Below are positions 1-10,903 of a stretch of DNA of 64,000 bases, in pieces. Made by a program: the position numbers and the translations under genes. Numbering within the stretch: position 1 is the first letter of the stretch; every line of letters begins with the position of its first letter. The notes below the pieces were generated by a model. The model was not told the DNA's origin. It worked only from the letters and a program-made list of their open reading frames with translations, and ran no database searches. Source of the DNA: Sphingomonas endophytica. GTDB lineage: Bacteria; Pseudomonadota; Alphaproteobacteria; Sphingomonadales; Sphingomonadaceae. The DNA is taken from NCBI RefSeq assembly GCF_014199415.1, contig NZ_JACIJN010000001.1, positions 372,001 to 436,000 on the forward strand. Reading direction: 5' to 3'.

Positions 1-61
1 GCCGCCGGGGTCGACCTCTGAACGGTTGCGGGCAGCGCGCCGGGGCGGTAGCGCGCCCGGC

Positions 62-481
62 ATGACCGAAGCCGCTGCCACGCTCGACGACGTCCGCGAC
101 GAATATGCCTTTCTGGAAGGCGACGACCGCTACCGCCTGCTCGTCGATCTCGGGCGCGCGCTGGAGCCGATGCCGGAGGCGCTCAAGACCGATGCGACGC
201 TGGTGCGCGGCTGCTCCGCCTCGGTCTGGGTCTATCCCGCGGTCCGCGACGATGGCCGGCTCCACTTCCTCGCCGACAGCAACGCGCATATCACCAAAGG
301 CATCATCGCGCTCGTGCTGCTGACGGTGCAGGACCGTACGCCTGCGGAGATCCTCAAGACCGACTTTGAAGGCGAGCTGGCGTCGTTCGACCTGAAGGCG
401 CAGCTCAGCTCGAATCGTACGCAGGGCATCCCAAACATGATCGCCCTCATCCGCGAGACCGCCGCCCGCTACGCAGCCTAA
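62..481 (+). CDS. sufE: SufE family Fe-S assembly protein
   Basis: A protein of 139 aa. SufE accepts persulfide sulfur from a cysteine desulfurase and passes it to the SufBCD scaffold in the cytoplasm. The sequence shows the family pattern: an acidic N-terminal helix, then VRGCSASVW, with the Cys in the position of the sulfur-accepting cysteine, then an alternating helix/strand core and a C-terminal SSNRTQGIPNM segment typical of SufE. The ATG at 62 was chosen over an in-frame upstream start because the extra 12 residues are low-complexity Arg/Gly. Two cysteine desulfurases lie at the far end of the window and are not an operon with it. Confidence 0.93.
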   Translation: MTEAAATLDDVRDEYAFLEGDDRYRLLVDLGRALEPMPEALKTDATLVRGCSASVWVYPAVRDDGRLHFLADSNAHITKGIIALVLLTVQDRTPAEILKTDFEGELASFDLKAQLSSNRTQGIPNMIALIRETAARYAA

Positions 482-483
482 TT

Positions 484-578
484 CGTCATTCCCGCGAAGG
501 CGGGAATCCAGACGGGCAGGTCGCTCGATAGAAGCGCTAGATCAGAGGTTCTCGATTCCCGCCTTCGCGGGAATGACG
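484..578. repeat. Inverted repeat, family A (cgtcattcccgcg type)
   Basis: The two ends are inverted copies of about 25 bases: cgtcattcccgcgaaggcgg at the left and its reverse complement at the right. They flank a roughly 45-base core. The core shares the agacg-gcaggt and tcagaggttct words with the copy at 52957-53051. The element fills the gap between sufE and the convergent histidine kinase gene, so it may also act as a bidirectional terminator or mRNA stabiliser. Confidence 0.85.
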
Positions 579-613
579 GTGATGGGTGATGTGCGGTCGC
601 CATCCGAAGACCC

Positions 614-1975
614 TCACCCCGCCATCGGCAACCGCAACCGCACCAGCAATCCGCCGAGATCCTCGCTCTCCTCCAGCGTCACCGTCCCGTCGTAAATCTC
701 TGCCACGTCGCGGACGATCGCCAGCCCAAGCCCGGTCCCTGGCTTGCCGGTATCCAGCCGCACCCCGCGATCGAAGATGCGGATCCGGTCCGCCTCCGGG
801 ATGCCCATGCCATCGTCCTCGACCTGGATCTCGACGAACCCGGCCTGCGCACCGACCGTCACGAACACGCTGCCGCCGCCGTATTTGGCGGCATTCTCGA
901 CCAGATTGCCCATGATCTCGTCAAGGTCCTGCCGCTCGATATGCGCGACCAGATCCTTCGGCCCGCTCATGTCGATCCGGACGTGCGGGTAGAGGCGCTG
1001 CACCGCGCGCTCGACCGACTCGACGCTCGGCCACACCTGCGCGCGGCTGTGCGCCGAGCCGCGCCGCCCGACCGCGCGTGCGCGCGCCAGATGGTGGTCG
1101 ACCTGCCGCCGCATCGTCCGCGCTTCGCGGATTACCGTATCGGCGAGATCGTCGGACTGCGCGGTCGCGGCGTTCATGATGACGGTCAGCGGCGTCTTGA
1201 GCGCGTGCGCGAGATTGCCGGCGTGGCGCCGCGCCTCCTCGGCTTGCGTCTCGTTATGCGCGACCAGCGCGTTCAGCTCCTCGACCATCGGCAACAGTTC
1301 CAGCGGCATCGCCCCGCTGATCCGGTTCGACCGACCGGCGCGCATCTTCGCGATCTCGAGCCGCAGCCGCCGCAGCGGCAACAGTCCGTAGAAGGTCTGC
1401 AACGTCGCCAGCACCGCCAGCCCGACCCCGAGCAGCACGAAGCTACGCACCAAGGTCCGGCGCAGCACCGCAATCTGCGCCTCCAGTGCGTCGCCGCGGC
1501 TCGCGACCTGAAAGCGCCAGCGGACGTTCGATCCCGGCAGCGTCACGTCGCGCTCGATCACGCGCAATTTCTCGTCGGGGAACTGGCTGCTATCGTATTT
1601 GCGCACCTCGGAGCCGCTGTGCGGCTTGCCATAGGCCAGTTCGCGATCCCACAGCGATCGCGACGGGAAGGTCTCGTGCCCCGGCGCGGAGACCTGCCAA
1701 TATTGCCCCGAATAGGGTTCGAGGAAGCTCTGGTCGGCAGGCTGGCGGTTGAAGCGTACCTCGCCGATCGGGTCGATCTCGGCCGATGCCAGCAACGAGC
1801 GCAGCACATATTGCAACTGGTCGTCGGCATTGGCGGTCACCGCGCCGACCAGCACGCGGTCGAGCGCGAACCCGCCGCCGACCAGCAGCGCCGAGATCCA
1901 CGCGAACGCGATCAGGATCATCCGCCGCGAGAGCGACCCGCTCGCCCGCGGCTTGCCGGGTTCGCCCTCGGTCAC
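614..1975 (-). CDS. Sensor histidine kinase, PhoQ-like
   Basis: A 453-aa inner-membrane sensor kinase with a GTG start. Membrane segments lie at about 19-43 and 176-198, flanking a periplasmic sensor region of roughly 130 residues. The dimerisation H-box contains NLAHALKTPL with the phospho-acceptor His257. The N-box (Asn357/Asn361), G1 (DDGMGIP, 387-393) and G2 (GTGLGLA, 413-419) are intact, so it should be an active kinase. The start lies 4 bases after the stop of the response regulator gene, in an operon PepSY protein - regulator - kinase. The signal is unknown; the PhoPQ family and the PepSY partner suggest envelope or cation stress. Confidence 0.93.
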   Translation of the reverse strand: MTEGEPGKPRASGSLSRRMILIAFAWISALLVGGGFALDRVLVGAVTANADDQLQYVLRSLLASAEIDPIGEVRFNRQPADQSFLEPYSGQYWQVSAPGHETFPSRSLWDRELAYGKPHSGSEVRKYDSSQFPDEKLRVIERDVTLPGSNVRWRFQVASRGDALEAQIAVLRRTLVRSFVLLGVGLAVLATLQTFYGLLPLRRLRLEIAKMRAGRSNRISGAMPLELLPMVEELNALVAHNETQAEEARRHAGNLAHALKTPLTVIMNAATAQSDDLADTVIREARTMRRQVDHHLARARAVGRRGSAHSRAQVWPSVESVERAVQRLYPHVRIDMSGPKDLVAHIERQDLDEIMGNLVENAAKYGGGSVFVTVGAQAGFVEIQVEDDGMGIPEADRIRIFDRGVRLDTGKPGTGLGLAIVRDVAEIYDGTVTLEESEDLGGLLVRLRLPMAG

Positions 1976-1979
1976 GGCG

Positions 1980-2645
1980 TCAGGCGTCCGGGTCTTCCAG
2001 GCTGTAGCCGAGGCCGCGGATCGTGGTGATCACGTCCTGGCCGAGCTTCTTGCGAATCCGCGTCACGAACACCTCGATCGTGTTCGAATCGCGATCGAAA
2101 TCCTGATCGTAGATATGTTCGATCAACTCGGTGCGGCTCACCACCTTGCCCTTGTGGTGAAGCAGGTAGCTGAGCAACTTGTATTCCTGCGCGGTCAGCT
2201 TCACCGGCTCGCCGGCGCGCGTCACCTTGCCCGAGCGCGTGTCGAGCCGCACGTCGCCGGCGATCAGCTCCGACGAGGCGTTGCCCGAGGCACGGCGGAT
2301 CAGCGCGCGCAGGCGGGCGATCAGCTCCTCGGTCTGGAAGGGCTTGGCGACATAATCGTCTGCGCCGGCGTCGAGCCCGGCGACCTTGTCGGACCAGCTG
2401 TCGCGCGCGGTCAGCACCAGCACCGGGGTGACCTTGCCTTCCTTGCGCCAGCGGTCGAGCACGGTCAGCCCGTCGATCTCCGGCAGGCCGAGGTCGAGCA
2501 CGATCGCGTCGTAATTCTCGGTCGAGCCGAGGAAATGCCCTTCCTCGCCATCGGTCGCCAGATCGATGGCATAACCCGCGCCTTCCAGCGTTGATTTCAG
2601 CTGCTGCCCCAGATTGGGCTCATCCTCGACGATCAGCACGCGCAT
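1980..2645 (-). CDS. OmpR/PhoP-family response regulator
   Basis: A 221-aa transcription factor. The receiver domain (1-115) starts MRVLIVEDEP, with the acidic pocket at the N-terminus, phospho-acceptor Asp51 (VLDLGLP) and the conserved Lys101 (AKPF). The C-terminal winged helix of the OmpR class covers about 125-219 and ends TTIRGLGYSLE. The start is set at MRVLIVEDEP because the upstream in-frame extension carries no domain sequence. It is the partner of the adjacent kinase, only 4 bases downstream. Confidence 0.95.
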   Translation of the reverse strand: MRVLIVEDEPNLGQQLKSTLEGAGYAIDLATDGEEGHFLGSTENYDAIVLDLGLPEIDGLTVLDRWRKEGKVTPVLVLTARDSWSDKVAGLDAGADDYVAKPFQTEELIARLRALIRRASGNASSELIAGDVRLDTRSGKVTRAGEPVKLTAQEYKLLSYLLHHKGKVVSRTELIEHIYDQDFDRDSNTIEVFVTRIRKKLGQDVITTIRGLGYSLEDPDA

Positions 2646-2743
2646 CTTTGGTGGGGCTCCCTTGGAAAACGAAGTATCTAGCCGTCGGGCTAGCACGAAA
2701 GCCGCGCGCTATGGAATTGCGGCTTTCATGGTCCTGAACGCGC

Positions 2744-3058
2744 TCAGCGCCCGGTGCGTCCCAATATCTGCCCGGTACGCCCGTCGACATCGACCCAGAT
2801 CACCGCGCCCTTCTTGAGGAACTTGAGCGTGTAGATGCCGCTCGGCATCTCGAGGTCGAACCCGATATATTGCGCGTCGCGCATCGTCGGCACCACGCGC
2901 CGCTCGATCTCGGGCAGCGGCAGCAACCGCCCCTGCCGACGCGCCTGCAACGCCACCGCCCCGTCGCGCGCCTGGTCGGCGGGCGGCGGCTGGGCGATCG
3001 CCGGGGCGGCCAGCCCGCACAGAAGAAGCGAAGGAAGCATTCTCACCGGTGCTGGCAT
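2744..3058 (-). CDS. Secreted PepSY-like protein
   Basis: About 104 aa. The N-terminus has a hydrophobic signal segment (MLPSLLLCGLAAPAIA) followed by a likely signal peptidase site. The mature part carries a single PepSY-like unit ending in GAVIWVDVDGRTGQILGR, close to the DxxTGxil pattern of that domain. It lies upstream of, and in the same direction as, the regulator and kinase genes, a frequent association of PepSY proteins, so it may modulate the sensor in the periplasm. ATG codons at 3040, 3058 and 3103 are possible; 3058 gives a basic residue before the hydrophobic core. Confidence 0.75.
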   Translation of the reverse strand: MPAPVRMLPSLLLCGLAAPAIAQPPPADQARDGAVALQARRQGRLLPLPEIERRVVPTMRDAQYIGFDLEMPSGIYTLKFLKKGAVIWVDVDGRTGQILGRTGR

Positions 3059-3155
3059 AGGCAAAGCGGCTTGAACAGCCTGTGAATGAGGAAAGCGGCG
3101 CATGTGTCCTCCGCGCAACTTGCCCCTGCCGCTGGGGTTCCCTAGGTCGCTGCGC

Positions 3156-4940
<1,785 letters not shown>

Positions 4941-5008
4941 CCTCACCCGGCAAGCTTACCCGACCTTAACTGTTTCCGTTTTATTGCTGCCGTACGGGAG
5001 GTAGTGAA

Positions 5009-6460
5009 ATGAGCGGACAGGACTCGATCGACTTCGAACAGCGGCTGGCAGCGTTCGGCTACAACGAGCGCAGCTATGCCACCTTTCCGCTGATCCGGCG
5101 TGCGATCGAGCGTCACGCCCCCACCGCGCTGGTCGCGCTCTACCGGCATATCGCCAGCACCCCGGCGATCGCGAGGATGTTCCAGTCGCAGGCGCGGATG
5201 GACCATGCCCGCGACAAGCAGCTCGAACATTGGCGCAAGCTCTTCTCGGGACCGATCGACCGCAACTACGCCGCCGCGGCCTCGCACATCGGGCAGATCC
5301 ATGCGCGGATCGGGCTCGCGCCGACCTGGTATATCAGCGGCTATGCCCGGATGCTTGAGCATGTGCTCCCGAAACTCATGCTCGGCCGGCTGCTCTCGCC
5401 GTTCGGCGCGCGTCGCCGCGCGCGCGCCGCGACCGCGCTGGTCAAGGCGTCGCTGATCGACATGGACATCGCGCTTGCCGCCTATTTCGAGGCCGAACAG
5501 GCCGGGCGCCGTGCGGTGATCGAGCGCTGCGGGCAGGTGTTCGAGCGGATGGCGCATGGCGATCTGACCGCGACACTCGACGGCCTTCCGGCCGAATATC
5601 AGGCGCTCGCCGACAGTTTCGAGGCGATGCGCACGCAGATGTCGACCACGCTCGGCGTGGTCACCCGCTCCAGCCAGCAGATCCGCACCGGCTCCGGCGA
5701 TATCCGTCAGGCGTCCGACGATCTCTCGCAGCGCACCGAGCAGCAGGCCGCCTCGCTGGAGGAAACCGCCGCGGCGATGGACGAGATCACCGCAACCGTC
5801 CGCCAGACCGCCGACGGCGCGACCCAGGCCAACCGTATCGTCGGCGAGGCGCGCGGCGAGGCCGAGGAATCGGGCCAGATCGTCCGCCGCGCGGTCGAGG
5901 CGATGGGCGGGATCGAGCGTTCCTCGGCGGAGATCAGCGAGATCATCACCGTCATCGACGGCATCTCATTCCAGACCAACCTGCTCGCGCTCAACGCCGG
6001 CGTCGAGGCGGCGCGCGCCGGCGAGGCGGGCAAGGGCTTCGCGGTTGTCGCCTCCGAAGTCCGTGCGCTGGCGCAGCGCTCGGCGGACGCGGCCAAGGAC
6101 GTCAAGACGCGCATCCTCGCCTCCTCGGAGCAGGTCGGCGTCGGGGTCGACCTCGTCAACGAGGCGGGTCAGGCGCTCCAGCGCATCATCGGCCGGATCG
6201 GCGAGATCAGCGACCTCGTCTCGCGGATCGCCACTTCGGCCAGCCAGCAGTCGATCGGGCTCGGCCAGGTGAACACCGCGGTGTCGGAGATGGACAACGT
6301 GACGCAGCGCAACGCCGCAATGGTTGAACAGGCCACCGCCGCCGCGCGCAACCTCGCTGCCGAAGCCGAAGTCCTGTCGCGCGAAGTGGCACGGTTCCGG
6401 CTCGGTGAGGGCGACGGCAACCCGGTCCACCGATTGCAGCAGCGGCTGGCGGCGGCCTGA
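5009..6460 (+). CDS. Globin-coupled chemoreceptor (HemAT-like)
   Basis: A 483-aa soluble methyl-accepting protein with no membrane segment. Residues 1-165 form a protoglobin-type sensor: Tyr45 (ALY) matches the distal tyrosine and His98 in QIHARIGLAP matches the proximal haem ligand (His123 in Bacillus subtilis HemAT). A HAMP-like linker (FERMAHGDLTATLDG) follows, then a full MCP signalling domain with the NLLALNAGVEAARAGEAGKGF hairpin region. Family knowledge indicates an oxygen or gas sensor acting on CheA/CheW. No che genes are nearby. A good ribosome site (gggaggtag) precedes the ATG. Confidence 0.93.
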   Translation: MSGQDSIDFEQRLAAFGYNERSYATFPLIRRAIERHAPTALVALYRHIASTPAIARMFQSQARMDHARDKQLEHWRKLFSGPIDRNYAAAASHIGQIHARIGLAPTWYISGYARMLEHVLPKLMLGRLLSPFGARRRARAATALVKASLIDMDIALAAYFEAEQAGRRAVIERCGQVFERMAHGDLTATLDGLPAEYQALADSFEAMRTQMSTTLGVVTRSSQQIRTGSGDIRQASDDLSQRTEQQAASLEETAAAMDEITATVRQTADGATQANRIVGEARGEAEESGQIVRRAVEAMGGIERSSAEISEIITVIDGISFQTNLLALNAGVEAARAGEAGKGFAVVASEVRALAQRSADAAKDVKTRILASSEQVGVGVDLVNEAGQALQRIIGRIGEISDLVSRIATSASQQSIGLGQVNTAVSEMDNVTQRNAAMVEQATAAARNLAAEAEVLSREVARFRLGEGDGNPVHRLQQRLAAA

Positions 6461-6881
6461 TCCGGCCTGCCGGAGCGGCGTGGTGCAAGTGCCGATCGTC
6501 GCGTAACAATCCCGCGATTGTCGCTTGGGAGCCGGTCGGTTCGCTTTTTGACCCGCCGCCTTCCTCCTGCGTCGCGCAGAGCCTGATCCTGGTTCGGCTT
6601 CTTCGGCCCCCACGATAAGAGCGGGATCCGGGATCAAAGCCGGGATGACGGAGGTAGGCGGGCACCCGGCGGATGTCGATCCGCTCTAGCCCCCCAGATC
6701 GTCGTTGCCGTTCGCGGATCGTGGCAGGAGTGACAGTCGACCGACGACGCAAGGAATGTGCGACACGACACATCGTCGCTGCGCCTTGTTTTCGAGGTCG
6801 CGGATATCCTTACAATCCGCTGCCGCTTGCTCGACTCGTCCGTCGCCGGGTCGTAATCTCCCGCCTTGAGGGGGATCGATC
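6461..6881. other. Intergenic region, no gene seen
   Basis: A stretch of 421 bases without a convincing coding frame. A weak hairpin (ACAATC-4-GATTGT, 6506-6521) lies 45 bases after the chemoreceptor gene and could serve as a terminator. At 6622-6651 there is half of a family D repeat (gggatccgggatcaaagccg). The rest has no recognised feature apart from the purine-rich ribosome site before 6882. Confidence 0.6.
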
Positions 6882-7805
6882 ATGACGAAGCGGCGGTGGC
6901 TGATCGTTGGCGGCGTGGCGGTGGCCGGCGCCGCGCTCTGGTTCGCCGGCCCGTTCGCCTACATGCTGTGGATGGTCTATTGGCACGGACCGCCCGCCCT
7001 TGAACGTCTGCCCGTCAGCAAGCCCGTCGCGATCCTTCGTTACGGCCCGGCCCCGCAACAGGTCGAGGAGCTACGGCTGCCCGAGGGCGCCGGCCCATTC
7101 CCGGTCGCGGTCGTGATCCATGGCGGCTGCTGGGACGCATCGATCGGCGGCACCGCTCGCGGCATCGCCGGGCTGGCCGACGCGCTGACGCAACGCGGTA
7201 TCGCGTCGCTCAACATCGAATATCGCCAGCTTGGCCAGCCCGGCGGCGGTTGGCCCGGTACGTTCCGCGACACCGGCGCGGCGATCGACACGCTCCGGCC
7301 GCTCGCGAGACGCTACCCGCTCGACCTTTCGCGCGTGATCGTGGTCGGCCATTCGGCGGGCGCGCTGCTCGCGACCTGGAGCGCAGTCCGCCCGCGCCTC
7401 GCTCCGACCAGCGACATCCATGCGCCGACACCGGTCAGCCCCGCGGCGGTCGTTGCGATCGACGGACCGAGCAGCCTCGCCGAGTTCATCGGCAAGGATC
7501 AGGAGATCTGCGACAAGCCGGTGATCGTGCCGCTGATGGGCGGTACCCCGGCGCAGGTGCCGCAACGCTATCGCGATGCCTCGGCGCAGGACCATCTGCC
7601 GCTCGGCGTGCCGCAGGCGATTGCGGTAGGTGCGTTTGCCGATCTGATGGCACCCTATATCGCGCGTGTCCGCCGGGCCGGCGATCCGCTTGCGGTTTAC
7701 CGGACCGAACGCCCCTCGCACTTCCGCATCATCAACCCCACCGAGCCCGAAGGCGCAGGGACGGTGTCGCTGATCGTCCGCACGGCGGCGGCGACGAAAC
7801 GCTGA
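6882..7805 (+). CDS. Membrane-anchored alpha/beta hydrolase
   Basis: A 307-aa protein. A hydrophobic N-terminal helix (about 7-34) would anchor it in the inner membrane with the catalytic domain outside. The oxyanion-hole motif HGGCW (about residue 82) and the nucleophile elbow GHSAG (about 158) are those of BD-FAE/carboxylesterase-like hydrolases; SHFRIIN near the end supplies a plausible catalytic His. Substrate unknown. The divergent or convergent neighbours give no pathway clue. Confidence 0.85.
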   Translation: MTKRRWLIVGGVAVAGAALWFAGPFAYMLWMVYWHGPPALERLPVSKPVAILRYGPAPQQVEELRLPEGAGPFPVAVVIHGGCWDASIGGTARGIAGLADALTQRGIASLNIEYRQLGQPGGGWPGTFRDTGAAIDTLRPLARRYPLDLSRVIVVGHSAGALLATWSAVRPRLAPTSDIHAPTPVSPAAVVAIDGPSSLAEFIGKDQEICDKPVIVPLMGGTPAQVPQRYRDASAQDHLPLGVPQAIAVGAFADLMAPYIARVRRAGDPLAVYRTERPSHFRIINPTEPEGAGTVSLIVRTAAATKR

Positions 7806-7815
7806 GCGTCGATGC

Positions 7816-8628
7816 TCACGCCAGCCGCCTTCCCTCGCGCCCGGCGACCTCCACGACATACTGCCACGCCACACGCCCCGAGCGGCTGCCGCGCCGCGTC
7901 GCCCATTGCACCGCATCCGCGGCATCGAACGGCAGTCCATATCGCTCGGCATAGCCGCGCACGATCGCAAGGTAGCCGTCCTGATCGACGACATGGAAGC
8001 CGAGGCTCAGCCCGAAGCGATCCGCCAGCGCCATCTGGTCGTCGACCGAGTCGCGGGGATTGATCGCACTCTCCTGCTCCTTGATGTCGCGCGTCACCAG
8101 ATGGCGACGGTTGGAGGTGACGATCAGCCGCGCATTGGCCGGCCGCGCTTCCGCCCCGCCCTCCAGCAGCGAGCGCAGTACCCGCGCCTCGGCCGCGACA
8201 TCGAAGCCGAGATCGTCGAGGAAGATCGCGAACGCCCGCTGCTGCCCCGCGACCACGTCGAACAGCCGCGGCAACGTCTCGAGCCGGTCCGCCGCGACCT
8301 CGACCAGCGCGAGCGCGCGGCCCGCCGCCTGCACTGCGCCGACCGCCGCCTTCACCAGCGCCGATTTGCCGGTGCCGCGCGCACCCCACAGCAGGGCATC
8401 CTGCGCCGGCAGCCCGTCCGCCAGCCTATCGAGATTGGCGAGCAGCGCCGCCTTTTGCGCCTCCGCGCCCTGCAACAGTGCCAGCGGCAGCGGCGCGAAC
8501 GCCCGCGCCGCCGCCAGCGCGTCGTCGCGCCAGACATAGGCGGGATGCGCCAGCGGATCGGCGCTGGCGGGCGGCGGCGGGGCGAGCCGCTCCAGCGCGG
8601 CGGCGATCCGGTCGAGGGCGTCTGTCAT
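7816..8628 (-). CDS. DUF815 family P-loop ATPase
   Basis: A 270-aa AAA-like ATPase. Walker A is LLWGARGTGKSALVKA (around 80-95), Walker B-like FAIFLDDLGFD follows, and a sensor-like LIVTSNRRHLV segment comes next; these with the ALLQGAEAQK region are typical of DUF815 proteins. Cellular role not established. The start MTDALDRIAAALE is chosen because the upstream 14 residues overlap the promoter region of the divergent gene. It converges with the alpha/beta hydrolase, separated by 10 bases. Confidence 0.88.
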   Translation of the reverse strand: MTDALDRIAAALERLAPPPPASADPLAHPAYVWRDDALAAARAFAPLPLALLQGAEAQKAALLANLDRLADGLPAQDALLWGARGTGKSALVKAAVGAVQAAGRALALVEVAADRLETLPRLFDVVAGQQRAFAIFLDDLGFDVAAEARVLRSLLEGGAEARPANARLIVTSNRRHLVTRDIKEQESAINPRDSVDDQMALADRFGLSLGFHVVDQDGYLAIVRGYAERYGLPFDAADAVQWATRRGSRSGRVAWQYVVEVAGREGRRLA

Positions 8629-8745
8629 CGCCGCCCCGGCTAATCCGGTCGTCACGTTGCCGCAACGCAATATCGTGCATAAGGAAACCTTGCACGATCA
8701 GGCGTGTTGAGCGTCGGGGGCCGAATTGTGCTCCCGCGGGGGAAC

Positions 8746-8750
8746 AGGAG
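8746..8750 (+). promoter_or_regulatory. Ribosome site fixing a TTG start
   Basis: AGGAG lies 6 bases before TTG at 8757. No in-frame ATG or GTG matches the conserved N-terminus of the guanylyltransferase, so this site decides the start. Confidence 0.75.
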
Positions 8751-8756
8751 CAGCAA

Positions 8757-9797
8757 TTGACCGAAATCGTGCCGGTGATCCTTTCAGGCGGATCAGGTAC
8801 TCGCTTGTGGCCGATGTCGCGGCCTGAAAAGCCGAAACAGATGCTCGCGCTGACCGCGAGCGAGACGATGTTGCAATTGACCGCGGCGCGCGCGCACGGT
8901 GACGCATTTGCCGCGCCGATCGTGGTCGCCAATGCCGCGCACGCCGATGCGGTCGAGGAACAGCTCGGCGCGATCGGCACCGCGCCCAGCGCGCTGATTC
9001 TCGAACCGGCCGGGCGCAACACCGCGCCGGCTATTGCGCTCGCCGCGCTGAGCGCCGACGCCGATCAGGCGATGCTGGTGATGCCGTCCGACCACGTCAT
9101 CGCCGACCGCGAGGCGTTCCACGCCGCGATCCACGCCGCGCTGCCGCTCGTCGAGCAGGGCTGGCTCGTCACCTTCGGGATCACCCCCGACGCGCCCGAG
9201 ACCGGTTACGGCTATATCAAGGTCGGCGAGGAGATCGCCGCCGGGGTCCACCGCGTCGCGCGCTTCGTCGAGAAGCCGAAGCGCGACGTCGCCGAGGCGA
9301 TGATCGCGTCGGGCGACCATGCGTGGAACGGCGGGATCTTCCTCTTCCGCGCCGACGCCTATCTGGCGGCGCTCGAGCAATTCGCACCCGAGATCGTCGA
9401 CTCGGTCCGGAAGGCCTGTGCGTGCGCGCGGCGCGAGGGCGTGCGGGTCTATCCCGATGCCGCCGCCTTTGCGGTCTCGCCATCCGACTCGATCGACTAT
9501 GCGGTGATGGAAAAGGCCGATCGCGTCGCAGTGGTGCCGGTGGCGATGGGCTGGAGCGACGTCGGCAGCTGGGATGCGCTCCACGCGATCAGCGAAGGCG
9601 ATGAGCGCGGCAATGTCGTCAATGGCGAGGTCATCATGCTCGACAGCAGCAATTGCCTCGCGCGTAGCGACGGCGTGCGCGTCGCGATGGTCGGGGTCGA
9701 GGATCTGATCGTCGTCGCCAGCGGCAACGACGTGCTGATCCTGCCGCGCGGGCGCAGCCAGGACGTTAAGCTGCTGCTGGAGGCGATGAAGGGCTGA
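8757..9797 (+). CDS. manC: Mannose-1-phosphate guanylyltransferase
   Basis: A 346-aa enzyme that makes GDP-mannose from GTP and mannose 1-phosphate for polysaccharide synthesis. The N-terminus carries the nucleotidyltransferase signature VILSGGSGTRLWPMSRPEKPKQ, followed by EPAGRNTAPAIALAA, MPSDHVI, FVEKP and WNGGIFLF, all diagnostic. The C-terminal SDVGSWDAL segment and beta-helix end are present, but there is no cupin-type isomerase domain, so this is the short monofunctional form. It starts at TTG. No other exopolysaccharide genes adjoin it. Confidence 0.93.
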   Translation: MTEIVPVILSGGSGTRLWPMSRPEKPKQMLALTASETMLQLTAARAHGDAFAAPIVVANAAHADAVEEQLGAIGTAPSALILEPAGRNTAPAIALAALSADADQAMLVMPSDHVIADREAFHAAIHAALPLVEQGWLVTFGITPDAPETGYGYIKVGEEIAAGVHRVARFVEKPKRDVAEAMIASGDHAWNGGIFLFRADAYLAALEQFAPEIVDSVRKACACARREGVRVYPDAAAFAVSPSDSIDYAVMEKADRVAVVPVAMGWSDVGSWDALHAISEGDERGNVVNGEVIMLDSSNCLARSDGVRVAMVGVEDLIVVASGNDVLILPRGRSQDVKLLLEAMKG

Positions 9798-9804
9798 ACG
9801 CCGG

Positions 9805-9831
9805 GTCGCCCCGGATTATGTCCGGGGTGAC
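9805..9831. terminator. Short hairpin between convergent genes
   Basis: GTCGCCCCGGA - TTATG - TCCGGGGTGAC is a near-perfect 11-base stem exactly between the convergent manC and DUF3429 genes. It resembles a minimal family D repeat and lacks a T-run, so a terminator role is inferred. Confidence 0.5.
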
Positions 9832-10284
9832 CTATGCCAGCATCACCCACGCCCAGCATGCCGCCAGCCCCGCGCAGCCCAGCAACAGTTGCGGCGGGCG
9901 GAGCCGGGCGAAATGTGCCGGCGCGTTCCCCGCCAGCGCCGCGCGCCGGTCGAGCAGCGCCGCCAGCGCATAGCCTGCGGCCAGCAACGCCAGCGAGGTG
10001 CTGACGAACGGCACCACCAGCGCCAGCCCGGCAATCGTGAAATAGCCGACCGCCGCGACGATCTCGACCGGGGTCGACGCGCGCGGCGTCGCGAACCCGA
10101 ATCCGCGCCGCACTCCGCCGATGAACGACAGGATCAACGCGCCCCAGACGATCGCCAGCCGCACCGCGATCAGTCCCCAGCCGGGTGCGAGCATCCATGC
10201 GCCGACCCCGGCGGCGACGAGGGGGAGCATCGGGCCGTAGCCGAAAACGATGCTGGCGGTGGGAATGCGCGCACGCTGGTTCAT
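9832..10284 (-). CDS. DUF3429 membrane protein
   Basis: A 150-aa integral membrane protein with about five hydrophobic segments. The N-terminal FGYGPMLPLVAAG and the IGGVRRGFGF segment after the second helix match the DUF3429 pattern. Function unknown. The start is set at MNQRARIPTAS; a further in-frame start is only five codons upstream. Confidence 0.82.
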   Translation of the reverse strand: MNQRARIPTASIVFGYGPMLPLVAAGVGAWMLAPGWGLIAVRLAIVWGALILSFIGGVRRGFGFATPRASTPVEIVAAVGYFTIAGLALVVPFVSTSLALLAAGYALAALLDRRAALAGNAPAHFARLRPPQLLLGCAGLAACWAWVMLA

Positions 10285-10309
10285 GCGCGCTGAACGCACG
10301 GCGTCCCTG

Positions 10310-10870
10310 TCAGTCGCGTGCGAAGATTTCCTCGTGCGGGATGGTGAGGTTCATGGCGGAGAGGTCGACGTCCCGTCGCGCGGGGAGGCTATCGGACCAT
10401 CCCGTTTCCGAGCGCGTGCTGATGACCAATGTTTCTGCGTCAGGATCGACGAACACGATCGCCTCGACACTCGGAAGCGCCTGATACTCCGCCTTCTTCG
10501 ATCCCAGATCGAGGGTGCGCGTCGATGGCGACAATATCTCGACGATGATCCGCGGTGCCGAAAGATAACGATCGGCGCCGCTGTCGCCGGGCTGCCCGCA
10601 ATCAACGGTGACGTCTGGATATCGCACCGACGCGTCATGCGTGAGGATCGCCATGTCCGATCCGTACGGGCGGCAGCCTGTTCCGCGAAGTCGGGTGCCC
10701 AGCGCGATGAGCATATTGGCCTGTATGCGCGCATGATCGCGCGAGCCGCCCGCCATCATACGGATCACGCCGTTATCGAGTTCGGCCTTCAGGTCCGGGC
10801 CGAAGTCGATTTGCAGGAACTCCGCTGCGGTCAGCAAGCGCGGTTCACCGAGGCTGAGCAGCGTGGCCAT
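10310..10870 (-). CDS. Uma2-like PD-(D/E)XK protein
   Basis: A 186-aa Uma2 (DUF820) family protein. The core shows RYPDVTVDCG, then IIVEILSPST and DLGSKKAEYQ, the spaced Asp/Glu/Lys arrangement of the predicted PD-(D/E)XK nuclease fold. Role unknown in this organism; the family is expanded in cyanobacteria and scattered elsewhere. The start at MATLLSLGEPRLL fits the family. It sits alone downstream of the groEL terminator. Confidence 0.85.
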   Translation of the reverse strand: MATLLSLGEPRLLTAAEFLQIDFGPDLKAELDNGVIRMMAGGSRDHARIQANMLIALGTRLRGTGCRPYGSDMAILTHDASVRYPDVTVDCGQPGDSGADRYLSAPRIIVEILSPSTRTLDLGSKKAEYQALPSVEAIVFVDPDAETLVISTRSETGWSDSLPARRDVDLSAMNLTIPHEEIFARD

Positions 10871-10903
10871 GCGGCCGAATATAGCGGCTCGCCCCACGCA
10901 AAC

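Noticed and set aside
10310..10870. Uma2-like protein as a transposon or defence nuclease
   Set aside because: Family has a nuclease-like core but it stands alone with host-like composition; no evidence for either role.
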